Notes under the pieces: model-generated
Database searches by the model: none
Seen by the model: the letters and a program-made list of their open reading frames with translations, nothing else
What the model was told of the DNA's origin: nothing
Assembly (NCBI GenBank): GCA_964057225.1
Contig: OZ059897.1
Location: 2,108,001-2,172,000, forward strand
Reading direction: 5' to 3'
DNA length: 64,000 nt
Source: Auanema rhodensis
Taxonomy: Eukaryota; Nematoda; Chromadorea; Rhabditida; Rhabditidae
Position numbers and translations under genes: made by a program
Part shown: piece by piece, positions 1 through 10,530 of the stretch
Numbering within the stretch: position 1 is the stretch's first letter
Layout: every line of letters begins with the position of its first letter

Positions 1-66
1 GATGCGGATTTTTAAGCTGCGTTGATCTGTGTTATCAGATTTGAGTTAACTTAAAAATGCACCGAG

Positions 67-80
67 ATATCAACTGATAT
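67..80. other. Short inverted repeat atatca-ac-tgatat (exemplar)
   Basis: Six-base perfect arms at monomer positions 67-72 and 75-80 with a two-base spacer. It is intact in all subfamilies except B, where T at 79 breaks the outer pairs. A weaker pair, atctg/cagat, lies at 25-29 and 36-40. Confidence 0.6.
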
Positions 81-247
81 AGGTTCACACTTATATCCTC
101 GATTTTCAAACTGAAGAATTGATTTTTTTGTTGAATAACATTGTCCATCGTCTTCGTCTTGAAAAAAGGAATCTAAAAACATCTACTTTTTGTGAAATTA
201 TCTAGAAATTTTTCGGGAAAATTTTTGTCAAAATGTTTTTGGAAGCA

Positions 248-275
248 ATGTTGAGTGTACATGGGAACTCAACAT
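248..275. other. Dyad in monomer: 9-bp arms, 10-nt loop (exemplar)
   Basis: Arms atgttgagt (248-256) and actcaacat (267-275) are perfect reverse complements around the spacer gtacatggga. A competing dyad, agtgta (254-259) with tacact (275-280), overlaps it. Both are present in nearly every monomer. Changes inside the arms are rare: 11584 (ttgaatg), 12286 (ttaagtg), 51949 (caaagttg), and 60372, 62478, 62829 and 63180 (ttgggtg and/or cagcatac). The dyad could form a hairpin in a transcript or a cruciform, or be a site for a dimeric protein. Confidence 0.75.
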
Positions 276-279
276 ACAC

Positions 280-289
280 TAATGCATTA
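280..289. other. 10-bp perfect palindrome taatgcatta (exemplar)
   Basis: The palindrome directly follows the dyad and is present in nearly all monomers. It is broken in the copies at 2809 and 7372 (aatgtattat) and changed at 19657 (catttttttt). Palindromes of this form resemble homeodomain or POU-type binding sites, but that is only a resemblance. Confidence 0.65.
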
Positions 290-1404
290 TTTTTCAAACG
301 ATCATAACTATTTTCTGTAAATAGCGTTTCTCAATGTAGTATAGTGCATTCGATGCGGATTTTTAAGTTGCGTTGATCTGTGTTATCAGATTTGAGTTAG
401 CTTAAAAATGCACCGAGATATCAACTGATTTATGTTCACACTTATATCCTCGATTTTCACCCTGAAGAAATGATTTTTTCGTTGAATAACATTGTCCATC
501 ATCTTCGTCTTGAAAAAAGGAATCTAAAAACATCTACTTTTTGTGAAATTATTTAGAAATTTTTCGGGAAAATTTTTGTCAAAATGTTTTTGGAAGCAAT
601 GTTGAGTGTACATGGGAACTCAACATACACTAATGCATTATTTTTCAAACGATCATAACTTATTTTTGTATAGAGCGTTTCTCAATGTAGTATAGTGCAT
701 TCGATGCGGATTTTTAAGCTGCGTCGATCTGTGTTATCAGATTTGAGTTAGCTTAAAAATGCACCGAGATATCAACTGATATATGTTCACACTTATATCC
801 TCGATTTTCACCCTGAAGAAATGAATTTTTCGTTGAATAACATTGTCCATCGTCTTCGTCTTGAAAAAAGGAATCTAAAAACATCTACTTTTTGTGAAAT
901 TATTTAGAAATTTTTCGGGAAAATTTTTGTCAAAATGTTTTTGGAAGCAATGTTGAGTGTACATGGGAACTCAACATACACTAATGCATTATTTTTCAAA
1001 CGATCATAACTAATTTTTGTAAATAGCGTTTCTCAAGGTAGTATAGTGCATTCGATGCGGATTTTTAAGCTGCGTCGATCTGTGTTATCAGATTTGAGTT
1101 AGCTTAAAAATGCACCGAGATATCAACTGATATATGTTCACACTTATATCCTCGACTTTCACCTTGAAGAAATGATTTTTTCGTTGAATAACATTGTCCA
1201 TCGTCTTCGTCTTGAAAAAAGGAATCTAAAAACATCTACTTTTTGTGAAATTATTTAGAAATTTTTCGGGAAAATTTTTGTCAAAATGTTTTTGGAAGCA
1301 ATGTTGAGTGTACATGGGAACTCAACATACACTAATGCATTATTTTTCAAACGATCATTACTAATTTTTCTAAATAGCGTTTCTCGATGTAGTATTGTGC
1401 ATTC

Positions 1405-1755
1405 GATGCGGATTTTTAAGCTGCGTTGATCTGTGTTATCAGATTTGAGTTAACTTAAAAATGCACCGAGATATCAACTGATATAGGTTCACACTTATAT
1501 CCTCGATTTTCAAACTGAAGAATTGATTTTTTTGTTGAATAACATTGTCCATCGTCTTCGTCTTGAAAAAAGGAATCTAAAAACATCTACTTTTTGTGAA
1601 ATTATCTAGAAATTTTTCGGGAAAATTTTTGTCAAAATGTTTTTGGAAGCAATGTTGAGTGTACATGGGAACTCAACATACACTAATGCATTATTTTTCA
1701 AACGATCATAACTATTTTCTGTAAATAGCGTTTCTCAATGTAGTATAGTGCATTC
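1405..1755 (+). repeat. Subfamily A monomer (exemplar)
   Basis: Type A is marked by ttttcaaactgaagaatt at 103-120, T at 129 (ttttttttgttg, losing a CpG), usually C at 202 (tctagaaa), and a tail reading ctattttctgtaaatag. Starts are 1, 1405, 4915, 6319, 7021, 52651, 53704, 55459, 56863, 58969, 61776 and 62127. Copies 6319, 7021, 52651, 53704, 55459, 56863, 58969 and 61776 have a C-like head (gtcgat, gttagctt), while the others have gttgat and gttaactt. The subfamily is absent between 7372 and 52650, so it marks both flanks of the window. Confidence 0.9.
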
Positions 1756-2106
1756 GATGCGGATTTTTAAGTTGCGTTGATCTGTGTTATCAGATTTGAG
1801 TTAGCTTAAAAATGCACCGAGATATCAACTGATTTATGTTCACACTTATATCCTCGATTTTCACCCTGAAGAAATGATTTTTTCGTTGAATAACATTGTC
1901 CATCATCTTCGTCTTGAAAAAAGGAATCTAAAAACATCTACTTTTTGTGAAATTATTTAGAAATTTTTCGGGAAAATTTTTGTCAAAATGTTTTTGGAAG
2001 CAATGTTGAGTGTACATGGGAACTCAACATACACTAATGCATTATTTTTCAAACGATCATAACTAATTTTTGTATAGAGCGTTTCTCAATGTAGTATTGT
2101 GCATTC

Positions 2107-2457
2107 GATGCGGATTTTTAAGCTGCGTTGATCTGTGTTATCAGATTTGAGTTAACTTAAAAATGCACCGAGATATCAACTGATATAGGTTCACACTTAT
2201 ATCCTCGATTTTCACCCTGAAGAAGTAGTTTTTTCGTTGAAAAACATTGTCCATCGTCTTCGTCATGAAAAAAGGAATCTAAAAACATCTACTTTTTAAG
2301 AAATTATATAGAAATTTTTCGGGAAAATTTTTGTCAAAATGTTTTTGAAAGCAATGTTGAGTGTACATGGGAACTCAACATACACTAATGCATTATTTTT
2401 CAAATGATCATAACTTATTTTTGTATAGAGCGTTTCTCAATGCAGTAAAGTGCATTC
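2107..2457 (+). repeat. Subfamily D monomer (exemplar)
   Basis: Type D is the most distinct form. It has gttaactt at 45-52, G at 82 (ataggttc), gaagaagtag at 113-122, A at 136 (gaaaaac), A at 159 (gtcatg) and taagaaattatatag at 191-205. There are 24 copies, starting at 2107, 3862, 5617, 9829, 14041, 24220, 26676, 27729, 30186, 31590, 35451, 36855, 39312, 40716, 41769, 43524, 44226, 46333, 47737, 51598, 54757, 56161, 58267 and 61425. In 22 of the 24 the preceding monomer ends with the same tail, aatttttgtatagag. A subgroup with T at 180 (aaaatatc) is 24220, 26676, 27729, 31590, 36855, 43524 and 44226. Confidence 0.92.
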
Positions 2458-2808
2458 GATGCGGATTTTTAAGCTGCGTCGATCTGTGTTATCAGATTTG
2501 AGTTAGCTTAAAAATGCACCGAGATATCAACTGATATATGTTCACACTTATATCCTCGATTTTCACCCTGAAGAAATAGTTTTTTCGTTGAAAAACATTG
2601 TCCATCGTCTTTGCCTTGAAAAAAGGAATCTAAAAACATCTACTTTTTGTGAAATTATTTAGAAATTTTTCGGGAAAATTTTTGTCAAAATGTTTTTGGA
2701 AGCAATGTTGAGTGTACATGGGAACTCAACATACACTAATGCATTATTTTTCAAACGATCATAACTATTTTCTGTAAATAGCGTTTCTCAATGTAGTATA
2801 GTGCATTC

Positions 2809-3159
2809 GATGCGGATTTTTAAGTTGCGTTGATCTGTGTTATCAGATTTGAGTTAGCTTAAAAATGCACCGAGATATCAACTGATTTATGTTCACACTT
2901 ATATCCTCGATTTTCACCCTGAAGAAATGATTTTTTCGTTGAATAACATTGTCCATCATCTTCGTCTTGAAAAAAGGAATCTAAAAACATCTACTTTTTG
3001 TGAAATTATTTAGAAATTTTTCGGGAAAATTTTTGTCAAAATGTTTTTGGAAGCAATGTTGAGTGTACATGGGAACTCAACATACACTAATGTATTATTT
3101 TTCAAACGATCATAACTAATTTTTGTATAGAGCGTTTCTCAATGTAGTATAGTGCATTC
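2809..3159 (+). repeat. Subfamily B monomer (exemplar)
   Basis: Type B is marked by T at 17 with gttgat (aagttgcgttgat), T at 79 (ctgatttatg, which breaks the 67-80 inverted repeat), and A at 150 (catcatcttcg). Starts are 352, 1756, 2809, 5266, 6670, 7372, 8425, 11233, 15445, 19306, 21061, 28080, 31941, 37206, 37908, 44577, 48088, 57214, 59320, 60372 and 62829. A subgroup (28080, 31941, 37206, 37908, 44577) has C at 174 (aatccaaaaac), and three of these also have cacacgta. B/E recombinants lie at 14392, 53002 and 54055. Copies 8425, 11233, 60372 and 62829 lack one or two of the B markers. Confidence 0.88.
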
Positions 3160-3861
3160 GATGCGGATTTTTAAGCTGCGTCGATCTGTGTTATCAGATT
3201 TGAGTTAGCTTAAAAATGCACCGAGATATCAACTGATATATGTTCACACATATATCCTCGACTTTCACCCTGAAGAAATGATTTTTTCGTTGAATAACAT
3301 TGTCCATCGTCTTCGTCTTGAAAAAAGGAATCTAAAAACATCTACTTTTTGTGAAATTATTTAGAAATTTTTCGGGAAAATGTTTGTCAAAATGTTTTTG
3401 GAAGCAATGTTGAGTGTACATGGGAACTCAACATACACTAATGCATTATTTTTCAAACGATCATAACTTATTTTTGTATAGAGCGTTTCTCAATGTAGTA
3501 TAGTGCATTCGATGCGGATTTTTAAGCTGCGTCGATCTGTGTTATCAGATTTGAGTTAGCTTAAAAATGCACCGAGATATCAACTGATATATGTTCACAC
3601 TTATATCCTCGATTTTCACCCTGAAGAAATGATTTTTTCGTTGAATAACATTGTCCATCGTCTTCGTCTTGAAAAAAGGAATCTAAAAACATCTACTTTT
3701 TGTGAAATTATTTAGAAATTTTTCGGGAAAATTTTTGTCAAAATGTTTTTGGAAGCAATGTTGAGTGTACATGGGAACTCAACATACACTAATGCATTAT
3801 TTTTCAAACGATCATAACTAATTTTTGTATAGAGCGTTTCTCAATGTAGTATAGTGCATTC
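2809..3861 (+). repeat. Higher-order unit B-C'-C, copy 1
   Basis: A three-monomer tract repeated at 7372-8424, 4,563 bp (13 monomers) away. Both copies share two rare changes: aatgtattat in the B monomer, which breaks the 280-289 palindrome, and aaaatgtttgtc in the C' monomer. Confidence 0.85.
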
Positions 3862-4914
3862 GATGCGGATTTTTAAGCTGCGTTGATCTGTGTTATCAGA
3901 TTTGAGTTAACTTAAAAATGCACCGAGATATCAACTGATATAGGTTCACACTTATATCCTCGATTTTCACCCTGAAGAAGTAGTTTTTTCGTTGAAAAAC
4001 ATTGTCCATCGTCTTCGTCATGAAAAAAGGAATCTAATAACATCTACTTTTTAAGAAATTATATAGAAATTTTTCGGGAAAATTTTTGTCAAAATGTTTT
4101 TGGAAGCAATGTTGAGTGTACATGGGAACTCAACATACACTAATGCATTATTTTTCAAACGATCATAACTTATTTTTGTATAGAGCGTTTCTCAATGTAG
4201 TATAGTGCATTCGATGCGGATTTTTAAGCTGCGTCGATCTGTGTTATCAGATTTGAGTTAGCTTAAAAATGCACCGAGATATCAACTGATATATGTTCAC
4301 ACTTATATCCTCGATTTTCACCCTGAAGAAATGATTTTTTCGTTGAATAACATTGTCCATCGTCTTCGTCTTGAAAAAAGGAATCTAAAAACATCTACTT
4401 TTTGTGAAATTATTTAGAAATTTTTCGGGAAAATTTTTGTCAAAATGTTTTTGGAAGCAATGTTGAGTGTACATGGGAACTCAACATACACTAATGCATT
4501 ATTTTTCAAACGATCATAACTTATTTTTGTATAGAGCGTTTCTCAATGTAGTATAGTGCATTCGATGCGGATTTTTAAGCTGCGTCGATCTGTGTTATCA
4601 GATTTGAGTTAGCTTAAAAATGCACCGAGATATCAACTGATATATGTTCACACTTATATCCTCGATTTTCACCCTGAAGAAATGATTTTTTCGTTGAATA
4701 ACATTGTCCATCGTCTTCGTCTTGAAAAAAGGAATCTAAAAACATCTACTTTTTGTGAAATTATTTAGAAATTTTTCGGGAAAATTTTTGTCAAAATGTT
4801 TTTGGAAGCAATGTTGAGTGTACATGGGAACTCAACATACACTAATGCATTATTTTTCAAACGATCATTACTAATTTTTCTGAATAGCGTTTCTCGATGT
4901 AGTATTGTGCATTC

Positions 4915-6318
4915 GATGCGGATTTTTAAGCTGCGTTGATCTGTGTTATCAGATTTGAGTTAACTTAAAAATGCACCGAGATATCAACTGATATAGGTTC
5001 ACACTTATATCCTCGATTTTCAAACTGAAGAATTGATTTTTTTGTTGAATAACATTGTCCATCGTCTTCGTCTTGAAAAAAGGAATCTAAAAACATCTAC
5101 TTTTTGTGAAATTATCTAGAAATTTTTCGGGAAAATTTTTGTCAAAATGTTTTTGGAAGCAATGTTGAGTGTACATGGGAACTCAACATACACTAATGCA
5201 TTATTTTTCAAACGATCATAACTATTTTCTGTAAATAGCGTTTCTCAATGTAGTATAGTGCATTCGATGCGGATTTTTAAGTTGCGTTGATCTGTGTTAT
5301 CAGATTTGAGTTAGCTTAAAAATGCACCGAGATATCAACTGATTTATGTTCACACTTATATCCTCGATTTTCACCCTGAAGAAATGATTTTTTCGTTGAA
5401 TAACATTGTCCATCATCTTCGTCTTAAAAAAAGGAATCTAAAAACATCTACTTTTTGTGAAATTATTTAGAAATTTTTCGGGAAAATTTTTGTCAAAATG
5501 TTTTTGGAAGCAATGTTGAGTGTACATGGGAACTCAACATACACTAATGCATTATTTTTCAAACGATCATAACTAATTTTTGTATAGAGCGTTTCTCAAT
5601 GTAGTATTGTGCATTCGATGCGGATTTTTAAGCTGCGTTGATCTGTGTTATCAGATTTGAGTTAACTTAAAAATGCACCGAGATATCAACTGATATAGGT
5701 TCACACTTATATCCTCGATTTTCACCCTGAAGAAGTAGTTTTTTCGTTGAAAAACATTGTCCATCGTCTTCGTCATGAAAAAAGGAATCTAAAAACATCT
5801 ACTTTTTAAGAAATTATATAGAAATTTTTCGGGAAAATTTTTGTCAAAATGTTTTTGGAAGCAATGTTGAGTGTACATGGGAACTCAACATACACTAATG
5901 CATTATTTTTCAAATGATCATAACTTATTTTTGTATAGAGCGTTTCTCAATGCAGTAAAGTGCATTCGATGCGGATTTTTAAGCTGCGTCGATCTGTGTT
6001 ATCAGATTTGAGTTAGCTTAAAAATGCACCGAGATATCAACTGATATATGTTCACACTTATATCCTCGATTTTCACCCTGAAGAAATAGTTTTTTCGTTG
6101 AAAAACATTGTCCATCGTCTTTGCCTTGAAAAAAGGAATCTAAAAACATCTACTTTTTGTGAAATTATTTAGAAATTTTTCGGGAAAATTTTTGTCAAAA
6201 TGTTTTTGGAAGCAATGTTGAGTGTACATGGGAACTCAACATACACTAATGCATTATTTTTCAAACGATCATAACTAATTTTTGTAAATAGCGTTTCTCA
6301 AGGTAGTATAGTGCATTC
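4915..6318 (+). repeat. Higher-order unit A-B-D-E, copy 2
   Basis: Second copy of the unit at 1405-2808. It differs from copy 1 at a few bases, for example cttaaaaaaagg in the B monomer and the restored ttttggaagc in D. Its E tail is aatttttgtaaatag instead of tattttctgtaaatag. Confidence 0.88.
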
Positions 6319-7722
6319 GATGCGGATTTTTAAGCTGCGTCGATCTGTGTTATCAGATTTGAGTTAGCTTAAAAATGCACCGAGATATCAACTGATATAT
6401 GTTCACACTTATATCCTCGATTTTCAAACTGAAGAATTGATTTTTTTGTTGAATAACATTGTCCATCGTCTTCGTCTTGAAAAAAGGAATCTAAAAACAT
6501 CTACTTTTTGTGAAATTATCTAGAAATTTTTCGGGAAAATTTTTGTCAAAATGTTTTTGGAAGCAATGTTGAGTGTACATGGGAACTCAACATACACTAA
6601 TGCATTATTTTTCAAACGATCATAACTATTTTCTGTAAATAGCGTTTCTCAATGTAGTATAGTGCATTCGATGCGGATTTTTAAGTTGCGTTGATCTGTG
6701 TTATCAGATTTGAGTTAGCTTAAAAATGCACCGAGATATCAACTGATTTATGTTCACACTTATATCCTCGATTTTCACCCTGAAGAAATGATTTTTTCGT
6801 TGAATAACATTGTCCATCATCTTCGTCTTAAAAAAAGGAATCTAAAAACATCTACTTTTTGTGAAATTATTTAGAAATTTTTCGGGAAAATTTTTGTCAA
6901 AATGTTTTTGGAAGCAATGTTGAGTGTACATGGGAACTCAACATACACTAATGCATTATTTTTCAAACGATCATAACTAATTTTTGTAAATAGCGTTTCT
7001 CAAGGTAGTATAGTGCATTCGATGCGGATTTTTAAGCTGCGTCGATCTGTGTTATCAGATTTGAGTTAGCTTAAAAATGCACCGAGATATCAACTGATAT
7101 ATGTTCACACTTATATCCTCGATTTTCAAACTGAAGAATTGATTTTTTTGTTGAATAACATTGTCCATCGTCTTCGTCTTGAAAAAAGGAATCTAAAAAC
7201 ATCTACTTTTTGTGAAATTATCTAGAAATTTTTCGGGAAAATTTTTGTCAAAATGTTTTTGGAAGCAATGTTGAGTGTACATGGGAACTCAACATACACT
7301 AATGCATTATTTTTCAAACGATCATAACTATTTTCTGTAAATAGCGTTTCTCAATGTAGTATAGTGCATTCGATGCGGATTTTTAAGTTGCGTTGATCTG
7401 TGTTATCAGATTTGAGTTAGCTTAAAAATGCACCGAGATATCAACTGATTTATGTTCACACTTATATCCTCGATTTTCACCCTGAAGAAATGATTTTTTC
7501 GTTGAATAACATTGTCCATCATCTTCGTCTTGAAAAAAGGAATCTAAAAACATCTACTTTTTGTGAAATTATTTAGAAATTTTTCGGGAAAATTTTTGTC
7601 AAAATGTTTTTGGAAGCAATGTTGAGTGTACATGGGAACTCAACATACACTAATGTATTATTTTTCAAACGATCATAACTAATTTTTGTATAGAGCGTTT
7701 CTCAATGTAGTATAGTGCATTC
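6319..7722 (+). repeat. Tandem A-B dimers
   Basis: Two adjacent A-B dimers, 6319-7020 and 7021-7722. Both A copies have the C-like head (gtcgat, gttagctt, gatatatg), unlike the A copies at 1, 1405 and 4915. The first B carries cttaaaaaaagg, like the B at 5266, and the second does not. Confidence 0.82.
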
Positions 7723-8424
7723 GATGCGGATTTTTAAGCTGCGTCGATCTGTGTTATCAGATTTGAGTTAGCTTAAAAATGCACCGAGATATCAACTGAT
7801 ATATGTTCACACTTATATCCTCGACTTTCACCCTGAAGAAATGATTTTTTCGTTGAATAACATTGTCCATCGTCTTCGTCTTGAAAAAAGGAATCTAAAA
7901 ACATCTACTTTTTGTGAAATTATTTAGAAATTTTTCGGGAAAATGTTTGTCAAAATGTTTTTGGAAGCAATGTTGAGTGTACATGGGAACTCAACATACA
8001 CTAATGCATTATTTTTCAAACGATCATAACTTATTTTTGTAAATAGCGTTTCTCAATGTAGTATAGTGCATTCGATGCGGATTTTTAAGCTGCGTCGATC
8101 TGTGTTATCAGATTTGAGTTAGCTTAAAAATGCACCGAGATATCAACTGATATATGTTCACACTTATATCCTCGATTTTCACCCTGAAGAAATGATTTTT
8201 TCGTTGAATAACATTGTCCATCGTCTTCGTCTTGAAAAAAGGAATCTAAAAACATCTACTTTTTGTGAAATTATTTAGAAATTTTTCGGGAAAATTTTTG
8301 TCAAAATGTTTTTGGAAGCAATGTTGAGTGTACATGGGAACTCAACATACACTAATGCATTATTTTTCAAACGATCATAACTAATTTTTGTATAGAGCGT
8401 TTCTCAATGTAGTATAGTGCATTC
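7372..8424 (+). repeat. Higher-order unit B-C'-C, copy 2
   Basis: Second copy of the tract at 2809-3861, identified by the same aatgtattat and aaaatgtttgtc changes. The C' tail differs (gtaaatag instead of gtatagag). Confidence 0.85.
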
Positions 8425-10530
8425 GATGCGGATTTTTAAGCTGCGTTGATCTGTGTTATCAGATTTGAGTTAGCTTAAAAATGCACCGAGATATCAACTG
8501 ATTTATGTTCACACTTATATCCTCGATTTTCACCCTGAAGAAATGATTTTTTCGTTGAATAACATTGTCCATCATCTTCGTCTTGAAAAAAGGAATCTAA
8601 AAACATCTACTTTTTGTGAAATTATTTAGAAATTTTTCGGGAAAATTTTTGTCAAAATGTTTTTGGAAGCAATGTTGAGTGTACATGGGAACTCAACATA
8701 CACTAATGCATTATTTTTCAAACGATCATAACTTATTTTTGTATAGAGCGTTTCTCAATGTAGTATAGTGCATTCGATGCGGATTTTTAAGCTGCGTCGA
8801 TCTGTGTTATCAGATTTGAGTTAGCTTAAAAATGCACCGAGATATCAACTGATATATGTTCACACTTATATCCTCGATTTTCACCCTGAAGAAATGATTT
8901 TTTCGTTGAATAACATTGTCCATCGTCTTCGTCTTGAAAAAAGGAATCTAAAAACATCTACTTTTTGTGAAATTATTTAGAAATTTTTCGGGAAAATTTT
9001 TGTCAAAATGTTTTTGGAAGCAATGTTGAGTGTACATGGGAACTCAACATACACTAATGCATTATTTTTCAAACGATCATAACTTATTTTTGTATAGAGC
9101 GTTTCTCAATGTAGTATAGTGCATTCGATGCGGATTTTTAAGCTGCGTCGATCTGTGTTATCAGATTTGAGTTAGCTTAAAAATGCACCGAGATATCAAC
9201 TGATATATGTTCACACTTATATCCTCGATTTTCACCCTGAAGAAATGATTTTTTCGTTGAATAACATTGTCCATCGTCTTCGTCTTGAAAAAAGGAATCT
9301 AAAAACATCTACTTTTTGTGAAATTATTTAGAAATTTTTCGGGAAAATTTTTGTCAAAATGTTTTTGGAAGCAATGTTGAGTGTACATGGGAACTCAACA
9401 TACACTAATGCATTATTTTTCAAACGATCATAACTTATTTTTGTATAGAGCGTTTCTCAATGTAGTATAGTGCATTCGATGCGGATTTTTAAGCTGCGTC
9501 GATCTCTGTTATCAGATTTGAGTTAGCTTAAAAATGCACCGAGATATCAACTGATATATGTTCACACTTATATCCTCGATTTTCACCCTGAAGAAATGAT
9601 TTTTTCGTTGAATAACATTGTCCATCGTCTTCGTCTTGAAAAAAGGAATCTAAAAACATCTACTTTTTGTGAAATTATTTAGAAATTTTTCGGGAAAATT
9701 TTTGTCAAAATGTTTTTGGAAGCAATGTTGAGTGTACATGGGAACTCAACATACACTAATGCATTATTTTTCAAACGATCATAACTAATTTTTGTATAGA
9801 GCGTTTCTCAATGTAGTATAGTGCATTCGATGCGGATTTTTAAGCTGCGTTGATCTGTGTTATCAGATTTGAGTTAACTTAAAAATGCACCGAGATATCA
9901 ACTGATATAGGTTCACACTTATATCCTCGATTTTCACCCTGAAGAAGTAGTTTTTTCGTTGAAAAACATTGTCCATCGTCTTCGTCATGAAAAAAGGAAT
10001 CTAATAACATCTACTTTTTAAGAAATTATATAGAAATTTTTCGGGAAAATTTTTGTCAAAATGTTTTTGGAAGCAATGTTGAGTGTACATGGGAACTCAA
10101 CATACACTAATGCATTATTTTTCAAACGATCATAACTTATTTTTGTATAGAGCGTTTCTCAATGTAGTATAGTGCATTCGATGCGGATTTTTAAGCTGCG
10201 TCGATCTGTGTTATCAGATTTGAGTTAGCTTAAAAATGCACCGAGATATCAACTGATATATGTTCACACTTATATCCTCGATTTTCACCCTGAAGAAATG
10301 ATTTTTTCGTTGAATAACATTGTCCATCGTCTTCGTCTTGAAAAAAGGAATCTAAAAACATCTACTTTTTGTGAAATTATTCAGAAATTTTTCGGGAAAA
10401 TTTTTGTCAAAATGTTTTTGGAAGCAATGTTGAGTGTACATGGGAACTCAACATACACTAATGCATTATTTTTCAAACGATCATAACTAATTTTTGTAAA
10501 TAGCGTTTCTCAAGGTAGTATAGTGCATTC

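Larger units (their letters stand above)
206..300 (+). repeat. Near-invariant block of the monomer (exemplar)
   Basis: Monomer positions about 206-300 are almost the same in all 182 copies, while 17-203 and 309-343 hold nearly all subfamily-defining sites. The block includes two aaattttt-type tracts, the ttggaagcaatg segment, the 248-275 dyad, the 280-289 palindrome and ttttcaaacg. Rare exceptions are single changes such as ttttttggg (some E copies), aaaatgtttgtc (3160, 7723) and caaactatca (54757, 56161, 58267). Conservation could reflect protein binding or a preferred zone of exchange; the sequence alone does not decide. Confidence 0.75.
1405..2808 (+). repeat. Higher-order unit A-B-D-E, copy 1
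   Basis: This four-monomer series is repeated at 4915-6318, 3,510 bp (ten monomers) away. The two copies share rare changes: caaatgatca and gcagtaaag in the D monomer, and gtattgtgc in the tail of B. The monomers before them (1054 and 4564) share the unusual tail cattactaatttttct and ctcgatgtag, so the duplicated tract starts slightly upstream. The last E tails differ, which places one boundary there. Confidence 0.88.
1..8424 (+). repeat. Left flank domain, monomers 1-24 (A/B-rich)
   Basis: Monomer order is A B C C' A B D E B C' C D C C A B D E A B A B C' C. This stretch is defined by type A copies, the tattttctgtaaatag tail, the tail variant gtagtattgtgc (at 1054, 1756, 4564 and 5266) and the D-tail variant gcagtaaag (at 2107 and 5617). 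Types F, G and H are absent. It contains nothing other than satellite monomers. Confidence 0.9.

Noticed and set aside
83-93. Pol III B-box-like ggttcacactt in A and D monomers
   Set aside because: It matches only the first half of GGTTCRANNCC. There is no matching A box at a proper distance, and most subfamilies lack the GG.
111-164. Hammerhead-ribozyme-like core (CTGAAGA followed later by GAAA)
   Set aside because: The CTGANGA and GAAA words are present, but no stem II can form between them. The GAAGA word pairs instead with a downstream TCTTC, so the catalytic fold is not supported.
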